DNA of 64,000 bases from Favolaschia claudopus. Lineage: Eukaryota; Basidiomycota; Agaricomycetes; Agaricales; Mycenaceae. Numbering within the stretch: the stretch's first letter is position 1; the number at the start of each line of letters is the position of its first letter. The notes beneath the pieces were generated by a model. The model was not told the DNA's origin and made no database searches. It saw only the letters and a program-made list of their open reading frames with translations. The stretch covers positions 186,001-250,000 of the forward strand of contig JAWWNJ010000129.1 in assembly GCA_037176885.1 (NCBI GenBank), written 5' to 3'. The position numbers and the translations under genes were made by a program. Positions 11,512 through 22,171 of this stretch are shown here, piece after piece.

Positions 11512-14500
11512 TTAGGGAGTCAGTTTCCCCGTTGACTGGAAGGAGTTGACGATGTCGGAGACCCCGACATTGGCATGGGTGTTGATTGCAGCAGACGCAG
11601 CCGCAAGAGTTCGGTTGAAGACATCATCGGTGAAGCTGGTGTCGTGAACAACAAGAGAAGAGTTGGAAAATTGTGTCCAAATGAGACTACCAGTGGCCGG
11701 TATAGCCCACTGCCGCAGCGTATTGCCCTCAGACGAACCAAATACAAGCCCTCCTGCGGCGTCGGAAAAACCGCTGGACACGGAAAGTAAGTCGTCCTTG
11801 GTTAATTTGCCGAAAACCGCAACTTCAAGCGCAGGAATGGGAGTGGCCCATAATGGAGAGGATGCAGGGGGAGGGGTGGTGGAGTTGCTCAGCACAAAGT
11901 CTGCCACAAGTGATCTAGCAATCGCGGTGGGCATGGAGCGCAGGTAACGTAGAACGACATGATTGAAATGGTTGAGCGTTCCATACGTGTTCGGATTCAG
12001 CGACAGCTTTCCCGCGGAAGCGTCCGGCGTACCCGGAAACGCGGACAGTACCTCCCCGCTATAAACCACCGCACGAGGTCCCACATCCGGCTTGAGCGTG
12101 ATTCCTTGCCTCGCAACATTCGTTCTGGAATCCGCGAAAGGCAACCGCATTCTCAGAACGTTTAGGACACCATAGACAGGTCTGCCCGTAAAACATGCTG
12201 AATTGAACTGAGTTGCAGGCGTTGTAGTCGGTGAGAGGCCGAAGACACTTTCCAGCGCGTTTATTTGCTGTAGTTGCGGGGCACCAAGGCCAGGGAAGCA
12301 GGCGATAGGAAGAGGGAAAATAGGGGAACTCGTCATTTGCGTTCTTACGGCGCCGGTCTCGACGTCGAAAGGTATCATGATCGGGGCACCTGAAGATCAT
12401 TCAACACATATATTACAGTCAAATCATAGAGAAAGACCGACTGCGGAGGGTTTCCATGAACAACGGCAATTTGTCAAGGGTGAGCTGCAAATTTGTGACC
12501 CAATACGATTGCAGCAGTCCGAGATATTGCGTAGATGCAGCTGATGACCAATATCAACATCGATGGTTGGTAGTATAGAATCAAGTAAGAAGATAACACA
12601 CCAACTGAGAAGCTATACATCCGATCCAGTGGAGCAGTGTCGGAAACCTCAGCAGCCTGGGCGGAACTTGGTGCGCCATCGGTTGCAAAGGAAACTGTTG
12701 GAACAGCAATGCTCTGACCGGCAAAATCGTACTGATACCCTGATGCTACCGTGGTAAACAGAGATGCATTTGACACCTTCGCAGGCCCATCAACCGTCAG
12801 CAGCGTCCATGGCGCATTGACAACAAAGTTTTGCAAGCCCGTATTGTTGAGGGACTGTAAGTCGAATAGTAAAGCCGCTTGCGCCCAGGTTGTGCGATTC
12901 TGGAAGTTCGTTAAGGCCACTGACGCGCCAACGTCAACAAGAACCGCCTGCGAGGCGCAGTTCTTTGCGTTGACGGTTCCTTGCTGCGTCCATATCCACA
13001 AAAATACTTCGTTGAGAGTAAAATTGGTTCCAAACAACGTGTTCATGGTGGGAGTTAGGGTGACTGAAGTATATTCAGAATCTGGTGAGAAATATGGACA
13101 AAGTGTCATACCCAGATTCTGCGCTAAGCCGTCACACCTGCTAGCCACAGGCGACGTGCAAACGCAAGTCGCATCTAGAAAGCGGTGTTGTAGTAGTTAA
13201 CATAATATTCAGCAATTGAGCGGCCGACTTCTGACCTAGATTGCAGGTGGCACCGACATTGTTTCCGTCACACGTCGTTCCCTTGCCTTTAGCATTTCGA
13301 CTGTGCATGGTGACACCGACCCCCACACCCACAGCAGCCAACGCTACAGCAACGAAAATACACATAATGATCCATATTCTCCGCTTTTTCATTGCCGAGT
13401 CCTGTTGCGTCTTTTCCGCCTTGATCTGCGGACTAGAAGGACCATACATCCAATCATGATTGGGATTCAAAGGCTGTTGCATCGATTGAGGCCCAGGGGA
13501 ACTACGGGCATCCTCGTAAAATGGCACGAGACCTGGTGCTTTGGACACGATGCTGTGATGCGGGTGCATGCCGTTGTCCAAAGCAGACCTCAGCGCGTCG
13601 GACCGGAGAAGCAGCTGGTCAAGAGGTGTGGCCTCCTCTTTTTGCTTGAACTCGGCTTCCTGGGCTACGGGAATGTGGGCAATCTTGGGTACAGGCGGAA
13701 GCGGTTTCTTCCGCCACGTTAATATACGCCGGATAGATCTACTGGAGGCAGACATGAAGGATCCAACATGACTCTTGGTCGAGTGCATGGACTGCCGAAC
13801 CTCAGGATGAGTATTTGGTGGAAGGAACCGCCGTTGAGTCCCGGCGGTCGAAGGCATCGCAGGGCTGTAGGGAATGGAGGCGTGGGGTGCATAATCCAAA
13901 TCAAGTTCCTCTTTACCATAGGACGGAGCATCCGACGCCCCTTTGAGATTCCGCAGAGTTGCAGAAGCGACACCGACGACAGGTGTCCCTCGTAGTGGTC
14001 TGGATACGCTTGCAGTTCGTACTACTGGATCATGATTGGAATATAGTGTGTCGTCGTCATCAGAAACGAGCGCGGCTTCTGGTATGGGTTGGAAGGAAGT
14101 TGGAGGGGGGCGAGCGCCTTGAGGACGCTGTGGTGGAGGACTGCGCAGAGCCGCTTGTGTTCGTGGGGGCGGGTATGTCATTTCCGAAAAATCACTACGC
14201 AGCGAAGCGCGATGACTTCCGGGCCCGGGCGGGTTTTCAGAACGCAGGAGTGAAGTAATGAATGAAGTGCTAAGGAGTGAATGTTCTGTCGCGTCGACAT
14301 CGATGGAACTGGCACCTTCGTGCCAGTCGTAGGGGGAGATACTGCTCGCACCGTCTAGCAACGAGTCTGCATCCTTTGGCCTCCGCCTAGCATGAGCGCT
14401 ACCGGATTGAGACAATATAGATGGATCGTTTCTCCGCAGCGAATCTGCATCTCTTTCGGGCCGCCTAGCAGGACCACCAGGTTGGGAGAGTGGAGATGCG

Positions 14501-14787
14501 GGAGAGCGGTCACCTCGGCGAAGAGGAACCAAAGGCGATGTGGAAGTGAAAGTGCTGGTAGCGGGTGATGGGAAGGCGACGGAGACGGGAGAAGCGGGAA
14601 CGGAGGTGGGGGGCGCAGGGAACCTTTCGCGACGGTATAAATGAAAGGATTTGCGAGGATGAGTGGGTGAGAGCTACTACCTATGAGAAAAACCCGAGAA
14701 ACTCAAAGCAGAGGCACCGAGACTGAGACCCGAGGCATTTGTATCGAGAGAAGCCTTGTGTTCATGGCCGCGGTTGGGTTTAGCCAT
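11512..14787 (-). CDS. Large single-pass membrane protein, unknown function
   Basis: Several exons join into a protein of roughly 950-1000 residues. It starts MAKPNRGHEHKASLD. A long Ser/Pro/Arg-rich, probably disordered cytoplasmic region of about 400 residues comes first. It is followed by a basic stop (MKKRR) and one hydrophobic segment, IWIIMCIFVAVALAAVGVGV. The remainder is a Cys-containing, Asn/Ser/Thr-rich domain (CDGNNVGATCNLG, CDGLAQNLGM, PCFTGRPV-like loops) with many N-glycosylation sequons, likely outside the plasma membrane. It ends NSFQSTGKLTP. No signal peptide is present, which suggests a type II-like orientation. I do not recognise a catalytic domain. Such proteins recur in Agaricomycete genomes as hypotheticals. 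Signalling or wall sensing is only a guess from the architecture. Confidence 0.7.
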
Positions 14788-15148
14788 TAGACGCTAACTC
14801 AACGGCGCATAGTCGGGTTCAAACGAATGTAAAGGACCGTGCTCACGGTCGCTGAGAGGAGCGAGACAGAACGAATGATCATCAACCCGCCATCTTGTTT
14901 TGACACGCGCAACTTAGCCTAGACCGCTAAAACGGGACCTGAAAGCGCAAATATAGGGCTCATTGCACCTCAAAGGAGCATTTGCACCGAGCGCACAAGT
15001 ATCCGCAACCAGCTCGAACAAGTAGAAAGTCGTAAACAAATGACATGAGAAAGAGGAAACAGAAAAATATAGGCATCGTATATTTGTGGAGGTCCCCTAC
15101 CCGTCCTCCGCCGAGTCCTCCCAATCCCTAACCTAACCATCAACATCC
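14788..15148. other. Intergenic: promoter of membrane-protein gene, 3' side of Rac gene
   Basis: Both flanking genes are on the minus strand, so this holds the upstream region of the membrane-protein gene and the 3' flank of the Rac gene. A GGGTTCAAACG stretch near 14814 resembles part of a tRNA B box, but no tRNA fold or A box is found. Nothing else can be supported. Confidence 0.4.
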
Positions 15149-16159
15149 TCACGCGATAATGCACTTGGACCCAGATTTCTTGCCACCGCTGGGACGCGCC
15201 GGCGGGTTTACTACCTCACTGCTGTCAGCATCAAAACGCCAGATCGGCTGAAACAGACGCACAAACTGCCCGGATCGCCTCATCGAATACAGTCTGTTCG
15301 GCGTTAAACGAGTGATATTTGGCATTCGAGAAGAGGCTCCATACCTTCAGCCCCTTCTGTGTCAGCGCTGAACACTCCAGGTATTTGACGGCCCCGATGT
15401 CTCTCTGCATCTGGACACCCTGTTGGTATTGAATGGGGGCCATGCGCCTAGCGACACCCGTCTCAGCGGAAGTTGCAGTAGACACCTTGTAGTGCTGCTC
15501 ACCGGTCCCGCAGCTTCTCAATGGTGGCTTGGTCTTCACGCAAGTCAAGCTTCGTGCCGACCAACACCACCGACGTCGACGGTGCATGATGGGATATCTC
15601 AGGATACCACTAAACAGAGAACCTGAGATAACATACGCAGTAGCAGTGCAAAACCACGTACCTTAGTCCTGACGTTCTCGTAGCTGGGGGGGCTGACGAG
15701 CGAGAAGCAAATCAAAAAGACATCAGTCTGGGGGTACGACAATGGGCGGAGCCGGTCATAGTCCTCCTGCCCAGCAGTATCCCACAATCCGAGGGAGATG
15801 GTCTTTCCGTCGACCATGACATTTGCAGAATAATTATGAAGACTGGAAGGGTGATTGGTCCACAGCCGCTGCATGGAAACGCATGAAACCGCACCAGTTG
15901 GGATATATTCACCCTGGGACGCAAATGAGCAGACGCCGAATGGCAAAAGTAGAAAGCACGCACGGGGAAAGCATTAGTGGTGTAAGAGATAAGGAGACAC
16001 GTCTGGAGGGAGTGATGAGGCTCCTGGTTCGCAGCGATATGTTAGATAGCAACGCAGACCTTCCCGACGGCACCATCACCGACGACGACACCTATAAAGC
16101 ATGTAAGCACAGAGCGAAGCAGGGCAGCCAGGAAGGGTAGTACATTTGATAGCCTGCAT
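15149..16159 (-). CDS. RAC1: Rac-type Rho GTPase with a 1-base deletion in switch I
   Basis: Small exons splice to [16 protein letters not shown] (P-loop), [13 protein letters not shown] and GEYIPT (switch I). Then come [30 protein letters not shown] (switch II), [12 protein letters not shown] (the NKxD-type base-binding motif, here TKLD) and [13 protein letters not shown]. The tail is basic and ends CIIA, a CAAX box. This order and the TKLD/CSAL motifs identify Rac. In fungi Rac directs polarised growth and NADPH oxidase at the plasma membrane. After the 52-nt intron that follows PT, the sequence reads TTCATAATTAT where TTC-GAT-AAT-TAT is expected. One base is missing and the spliced frame shifts before NYSANV. 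Retaining that intron happens to keep the frame open. This is either a sequence error or a damaged allele. Confidence 0.8.
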
Positions 16160-16400
16160 TGTGCGGAGTGGGTCGACTCAGTCGTCTAAGAGGTGAAGAG
16201 ATGGTAAATCGTCACAGTCACACTGACTTCGAATTGCTGCCAAGGATGCGCTTTCGACAACAATGCTCACAGAGAATCATTTTTCACTTGAAACCGTAAT
16301 CTTACATACTACATATACTGCTAAACGATATAATAGAAGATCGAGTGGGAAAGCAAAAAAATACACAAGAAAAACATAGAGACGCAAACCAGAATCAAGG

Positions 16401-17948
16401 TCAGGTCGTCGTTCGCCGTCTCTTCAGCGGCGGGAGATCTATACTGGCATTTGTGCTAGCTTGGCTGCACAACAGCGCATCCTCAACCTCATCCTCGTCG
16501 TTCTCATCCCCCAAATGAATCAGCTCGTCAATGTCCATGTGTCTTGTCGGCGGACAGGCATTTGGCAGGGTAAATGGCTCCAAGAGACCAACATCCCGTT
16601 CATGTGCACCGCTCTGTACAGCCGAACTTGTGGCCTCAGGGCTCGACGATGGAGGACTGTCATGGGTGTTGCCTCGGAAAGGGGGCGGTGTCATGAACGT
16701 ACTGACTGGATTCCAGTCGTCAGAAACTTCAGACAATGTTCTCGCGCGTTTGCATGGGGAGCTAGATGCCAATTCGAGACCAGGAGAGAACAGCAAGGCG
16801 CGGGGAAGAGGCGCAAAACTCTCGGGGGTGACGAAACTGAGGCGAGGGGTACAGGGGCTGGATGCCGGCGTAGTAGATGCACGAAAGCGGGTCTTGGGGA
16901 ATACGATAGGAGAGTTGGAAACAGGGCCACTATCACCGAGCATAGTCAAAGAAAGCTCGCGTGACCAGTGCATAGGATGACTTGGGCTCGGAAAGCGCCA
17001 GGGTTGGTCCGAGGGAAGACGTGGAGGGGAATGGCGGAAAGAGGGGGTGTAAAGAAGAGGATCGTAGGGCGATGCAGGAGGGACTACTCGAGGGACAAGA
17101 GTGGGGCTGGGGGGAAGTGGGTCGAGCAGGGAGTCTGATTCTGCATCATCCTCAGTTTTCGGCAGGGGTTCGTGGCTATCAGATTTTTTGAAGCCAGGTT
17201 TGCCAGGAACGCGTTTGTTTTCCTCTGTGATGGGATAAATCAGTCTAAATAAAAGAAAGCAAAATCGACGCGTACTATTAGACGCTCTGCCGCGACGTTC
17301 TACGTCAGTGCGGCGGTTGGCCATTGCTATTTTGTGTTTCTCAAAAACATGGCGACGCCACATGCTCTTAGCATTGACCCCTGCGTAGGTTCTACGGCAG
17401 AAAGTGCACCGAAGTCTAGGCTGCTCGCCATCAGGCCAGACATCAGCACCTTTCTCTTTCACGTCCTTCTTCTTAGTGGGGCACCAGCCACGAGGTGGTT
17501 CAAGGGCCGAAGGATATGGTACCGCGTCGGGATTTGTAGAGTGCTCGGACGCGTAATCTTGCGCGTCGAGAAACCAGTTCGGGTTTTCGGCGAGAGCGGT
17601 GTAGGTGACGCCCTCAGGATACTTGGCCTCGTCTGGGAAACTGGTGAAGGGGAAGCGAAGGAAAATTGCTTCGGGGTCTGTGGGGAGAGGATCCAAGCTG
17701 AGGGTGGAGAGGGTGTGACTTGGTACGGGGGGCACGGCGGGTCGCTCAGGAGGGCGTTCTCGAGAGGTTCCGTGGTGGTGGGGCGTGTAAGGAAGAGGTT
17801 TGAAGGTATCTTCTGCGGGGACAAAGAAATTGAGATCCGGGGCTGAGAAGAGGCGTCGCTTGAGGGAGCGAGCGGGAGATGAGGTGGATGTGGATGTGGA
17901 CGCGGAGAAAGAAGCCGAAGGCACGAAGGCGGGACGCGCGTCGACCAT
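16401..17948 (-). CDS. C2H2 zinc-finger protein, Ser/Pro-rich
   Basis: Two coding exons give about 500 residues from MVDARPAFVPSASFSAS. Around residues 150-180 lies one finger, CTFCRRTYAGVNAKSMWRRH then VFEKH. It has the spacing C-x2-C followed by H-x4-H, preceded by a basic, lysine-rich stretch. Most of the rest is low-complexity Ser/Pro sequence with many SP/TP sites. The C-terminus is acidic (DENDEDEVEDALL) and ends LKRRRTTT, a likely nuclear signal. A 50-nt intron sits after GRASN. The single finger with a wide loop suggests a nuclear DNA- or RNA-binding regulator restricted to fungi; no named family is recognised. The start at 17948 excludes an upstream extension that looks like 5' UTR and intron. 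Confidence 0.65.
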   Translation of the reverse strand: MVDARPAFVPSASFSASTSTSTSSPARSLKRRLFSAPDLNFFVPAEDTFKPLPYTPHHHGTSRERPPERPAVPPVPSHTLSTLSLDPLPTDPEAIFLRFPFTSFPDEAKYPEGVTYTALAENPNWFLDAQDYASEHSTNPDAVPYPSALEPPRGWCPTKKKDVKEKGADVWPDGEQPRLRCTFCRRTYAGVNAKSMWRRHVFEKHKIAMANRRTDVERRGRASNSTRRFCFLLFRLIYPITEENKRVPGKPGFKKSDSHEPLPKTEDDAESDSLLDPLPPSPTLVPRVVPPASPYDPLLYTPSFRHSPPRLPSDQPWRFPSPSHPMHWSRELSLTMLGDSGPVSNSPIVFPKTRFRASTTPASSPCTPRLSFVTPESFAPLPRALLFSPGLELASSSPCKRARTLSEVSDDWNPVSTFMTPPPFRGNTHDSPPSSSPEATSSAVQSGAHERDVGLLEPFTLPNACPPTRHMDIDELIHLGDENDEDEVEDALLCSQASTNASIDLPPLKRRRTTT

Positions 17949-18315
17949 GGGCAAAGGTGAAGGACAGGCGAGTATCTGACGAGATCTATTAGCAGAAAAG
18001 GAGGAGAGCGCGCGAAGACTCACAGCAATGGGATGGACGAGGTGGGCGCGCGAAGAAAAGCTGGGCCGTGACCGTGACGTACGATAAACACGTACAATAT
18101 CAATAAATAACACGTCAACACCCACAAATACATCGACACAGCCTCTGGAAACTTAATTGCTCAAGGCACTGGGCGGCATTCATCCTTCCAGCTTCTGGTG
18201 CCTTGTCTTTGTCCTTGTCCTTGCCCGTGCCACTTCACTTGCTGGAGCTCAAGCGCAACATATCCGAAGCAACTCGGATCACCATAACGCAAAAGAAAGC
18301 CGATTGTGAATGCAT
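17949..18315. other. Intergenic / 5' leader of the zinc-finger gene
   Basis: The open minus-strand frame continues upstream of 17948 but lacks protein-like composition. A possible leader intron lies near 17985-18020. A T/C-rich direct repeat of the CTTGTCTTTGTCC type (about 18200-18225) is the only obvious pattern. Confidence 0.4.
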
Positions 18316-18869
18316 TCACTCAAGTTGAACTTGAACATTACGCGCTTCAGTACTCAAAGAGCCAGAGACACATATCTGCAGTACCGAGGTCAGGAGAATG
18401 TGAAATAAAAAGTTGACCAGCACTCGCCCGGCAATCATCAACATTCCACCCATGGGAGTTATTGGTCCCATGAACTTAAACCGCTCACGGTCCAGCACCA
18501 AAGCCCAGATGCTACCTGAGAAGAGAAACGTTCCGGCTGCGATGGCAGGGCCGGAGAAACGATGGACCGAGAACCGGGGGTGGAGAGATAGAACTAACAG
18601 AGCGAGTCCGTTGAATACCTACGGACAAGGGTTAGTTCAATTCATGCAGAAGCGACCGGAGAATACCGCGTAGTGAGAGGCCGTCTGGAACGAGGCAATG
18701 CTATCAGCAGAAACACCTCGTGCCTTGAGACCGTGAGCTTTGAAGAGGATCAAGGTCGATAATGTTTGAGGAGGTATGTATACTCGCCTCCGAAAGCCCC
18801 AGCCAAGATGCCTGCCGCTGCATAAGAGCTCCCGAGGCGCCACAGTGAACTCGGATTCGGGAACGCCAT
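18316..18869 (-). CDS. DUF423/TMEM256 family small membrane protein
   Basis: Exons join to MAFPNPSSLWRLGSSYAAAG, ILAGAFG, AHGLKARGVSADSIASFQTA and VFNGLALLVLSLHP, then GPAIAAGTFLFSGSIWALVL and GPITPMGGMLMIAG. The GAFGAHGLK motif, the A-S-x-x-T-A-x-x-Y block and four hydrophobic segments define the DUF423/TMEM256 family (about 120-130 residues), whose function is unknown. Joining GAFG to AHGL requires an intron with a GC donor (18738-18787). No GT donor keeps the conserved frame. The C-terminus after MIAGRVLV is uncertain: either read-through to 18316 or a short 42-nt intron, both in the same frame. The gene is divergent from SPB1, 163 bp apart. Confidence 0.75.
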
Positions 18870-19032
18870 GACTGTGGGTCGAGAGGTGAAAGCAAGGTGG
18901 AAGTAAACGTTCAAGTTGAAGTTATCAACTGACGAATGGCCGCGGCATGGACTTCCGGACATCATACACTCTTTGATCGCCGCATAATTTTTGACTGTTG
19001 CTGCATCCTTCACCTCGCGTCTAGCATCCGCC

Positions 19033-22000
19033 ATGGGCAAGTCGCAGAAGAAGACAGGAAAGGGCCGTCTCGACAAATACTACAAACTTGCAAAGTTTGT
19101 TGCTTCTACTTTGCCGCCGCCCTCATCCCTTGCTGACTCGAAGTCTCAAGGGAACAAGGCTATCGGGCACGTTCTGCATTCAAGCTCATCCAACTCAACA
19201 AAAAATACGCTTTTCTCGAATCCGCAAGATGTTGCATAGATCTTTGCGCCGCTCCCGGAGGCTGGCTCCAAGTGGCCAGTAAATACATGCCTCAGAACAG
19301 TGTCATTGTCGGCAAGTTGCAGTGGGCATCATCCTTCTCTCCTCCTGCTAACAAGCTATAAAGGTGTCGATCTCGTGCCAATAAAACCCATCCCCCGAGT
19401 AGTCACATTTGCTTCCGATATCACCACCACCCAGTGCCGAAACCTCATCCGGAACGAACTCAAAGACTGGCGAGCGGATGTGGTTCTACACGATGGTGCT
19501 CCTAACGTCGGTACCGCGTGGATACAGGATGCTTACAGTCAATCCGAGCTCGTGCTCATGAGTTTGAAACTTGCCGTAGACTTTTTGGTTAAAGGTGGAA
19601 CCTTCGTGACCAAAGTCTTCCGGAGTGCAGACTACAATAATCTCATTTGGGTGTTCAATCAGCTGTTTGGAAAGGTCGAGGCCACCAAACCCCCGTCCTC
19701 CCGGTATGTATCTCCATCGTTTTCACATATTTAAAGCCTAATCTAAATCAACACAGAAATGTTTCTGCTGAAATTTTCGTCGTGTGCCGAGATTTCCTCG
19801 CCCCGAAACACATTGACCCCAAATTCCTCGACCCTAAACATGTTTTCAAGGAACTCGGAAGCTCGGTTGCAGCCGGTGCAGACAAAGGATCATCTGCCAA
19901 CAATCTTCAGGCGAACGTATTCCAGCCGGAGAAAAAAAGACGCCACCGTGATGGTTACGCGGATGGGGACTACACTCTCTTCAAGGCCGTCCCAGTAGCA
20001 GATTTTGTGAAGAGCCCTGACCCCATCTCTGTTCTTGGCTTGGTGAACAAGATGACTTTCAAGACGGACGAGGAGAAAGAGTACGTGATTGCTGCGAACG
20101 TTATAATGTTCTGCTGATGGTCTGTAGGTGGTATGCTTTGGACATCACCACTGGCGATATCAAGGCGAACTGCGACGATCTCAAAGTACTCGGCAAGGGC
20201 GATTTCAAAGCTTTACTGAAATGGCGTGCTGCATTACGAGAAGAGGTACGTCTCGCATCCTTTTCTTTCATATGATATACTCAACTTCTCTAGCTGGGAC
20301 TGGACAACAAAACGAAGGAGACCGAAGATGTAACGGAGACCGTTGAAATCGTCGAAGAAGCCGATGAAGAGCAACAGATCCAGGAAGAGGTTATTATTCT
20401 ATTTTCGTCGCTGACATTGTATTAACCAATATTTAGCTTGAACGACTCAACGCAGAAGCCGCTGCTCGTACCAAGCGCGAACGGCGTCGAGCCAACGAGA
20501 TCAAGACAAAGACCATTCAGCGAATGCAGTTGCAGATGACCGCCCCTCTGGATATCGGTCTCGAACAGCACGATGCGTCACTCGGAGGCCAGGACGACTT
20601 TTTTGACCTCGGCGGAGCTGAGACCGGTCTGCGGAAACGCGGTGGTGTTGCCGCATTGGGCGACGAAGATGACGCAGCATCAGACGAGGAAGACAAGGGG
20701 CCGGACAACGACGAGACAGGGTCCGTGCTGGATTCAGACGAGGAACGTCAAAGGAAGGTGGACGGCCTTGAGGCTGAGATGGATGGGTTGTATGACGCCT
20801 ATAGGGATCGAATGCGAGAGCGAGATGCCAAGTTCAAAGTCAAGGAGTCACGACAGAAGAATGCGGAGCGGGAAGAATGGCAGGGTATCCAGCAGCCGAT
20901 TGACGTTGACTCGGACAGTGATGAGGAAGCGGGTGGCTGGGAGACAATGGCAGCTGCAAAGGAGCAGGACGAGGACTCGTCCTCAGATGACGACAGTGAG
21001 AGTGGAGACGATGGCAGCACACCCGCACCGCGCAAACGGCCCCGGTCTGAACCAGGGCCTTCTAAACCTGCCAAACGGATGAAGCTAGTCAATGATTTGC
21101 GCGAACCCAAAAAATCGGCAAGTGACGCTGCTAAGGTTTGGTTCAGCCAGGACCTCTTTGAAGGCGTGGACGATGAAATGGAGCTCGGAGACGACGAAAC
21201 TAACTCCGAGATGTCAGTTGACGAGGGCTCGGACGGTTCCGACATACAGTCGGACAATATGGTGGGCATTTTCCTGTTAAAAGGTGGCCAGCTCTCACAC
21301 CTCTGATAGGCGGACGATGATTTCGAGATCGTGAAAGCTGATGTGGATGACGACGACATGTGGGACGTTGAAGACGAAAATGAGGATCATGTGAAGGCGC
21401 AAAAAATCAAGCGTAAGTTTCCCAGACCTTCCCTCTCTGCAGGCACCTGATCCTGCAATTCAGAGCACGGTCTGGTCACAGCGGAGGCCATGGCACTCGC
21501 ACAACAATTGGTGAATCGACAAACGACGAAAACACAACTCATCAATGATGGATTCAATCGCTATTCACTCAATTCCAAAGAAGGCTTACCGGATTGGTTC
21601 CTAGACGAGGAAGCGAAATTTTACAAACCAAACATTCCAATAACAAAGGAGGCCGTGGCGGCATTGCGCGCCAAGCAACGCGCTTTGGATGCGCGACCTA
21701 TCAAGAAGATTGCGGAGGCAAAGGCGCGCAAAAAGTTTAAGGCTGCCCAAAGGCTCGAAAAGGCAATGAAGAAAGCGGAAGGAGTTAACGCCACGGCTGA
21801 TATGTCGGAGCGGGAGAAGGCTCAACAGATAGAAAAAGTTATGCGGAAGGGGCTCTCCGCTGGGAAGAAAGCGAAGAAGGAAGTCAAGGTTGTTGTTGCA
21901 AAAGGCGCGGCCAGGGGTGTCAAAGGTCGGCCGAAAGGTGTCAAGGGTCGATATACCATGGTCGACTCCCGAATGAAGAAAGAGGCAAGTTTATCACACA

Positions 22001-22090
22001 TCCTGATCCTCGATTGTGGTCTCATGTCGTTCATAGGTCCGAGCCAAAAAGAGGGTAGAAAAGGCCAATAAGAAGCGGAAGCGAACTTAG
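19033..22090 (+). CDS. SPB1: 27S pre-rRNA 2'-O-methyltransferase SPB1
   Basis: The protein starts [20 protein letters not shown], the SPB1 signature. The FtsJ/RrmJ domain follows: [74 protein letters not shown] and [11 protein letters not shown]. These include the K-D-K catalytic residues of the K-D-K-E tetrad. A DUF3381-like middle, an acidic Asp/Glu/Ser-rich linker and the SPB1_C domain follow ([17 protein letters not shown], then [20 protein letters not shown] and RMKKE spliced to [16 protein letters not shown]). Known role: nucleolar methylation of 25S rRNA during 60S assembly. Eight or so short introns. The intron after NSVIVG (19312-19363) has a GC donor with GCAAGT. It is convergent with SLS1 (81 bp). 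Confidence 0.92.
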
Positions 22091-22171
22091 AGTGTGCTTT
22101 GCCTAGATTTGGTGAACGCTTCACATGTTTTGTCCATCCGCGCCTTTCTATTATTATCGGGCTCATACCAA

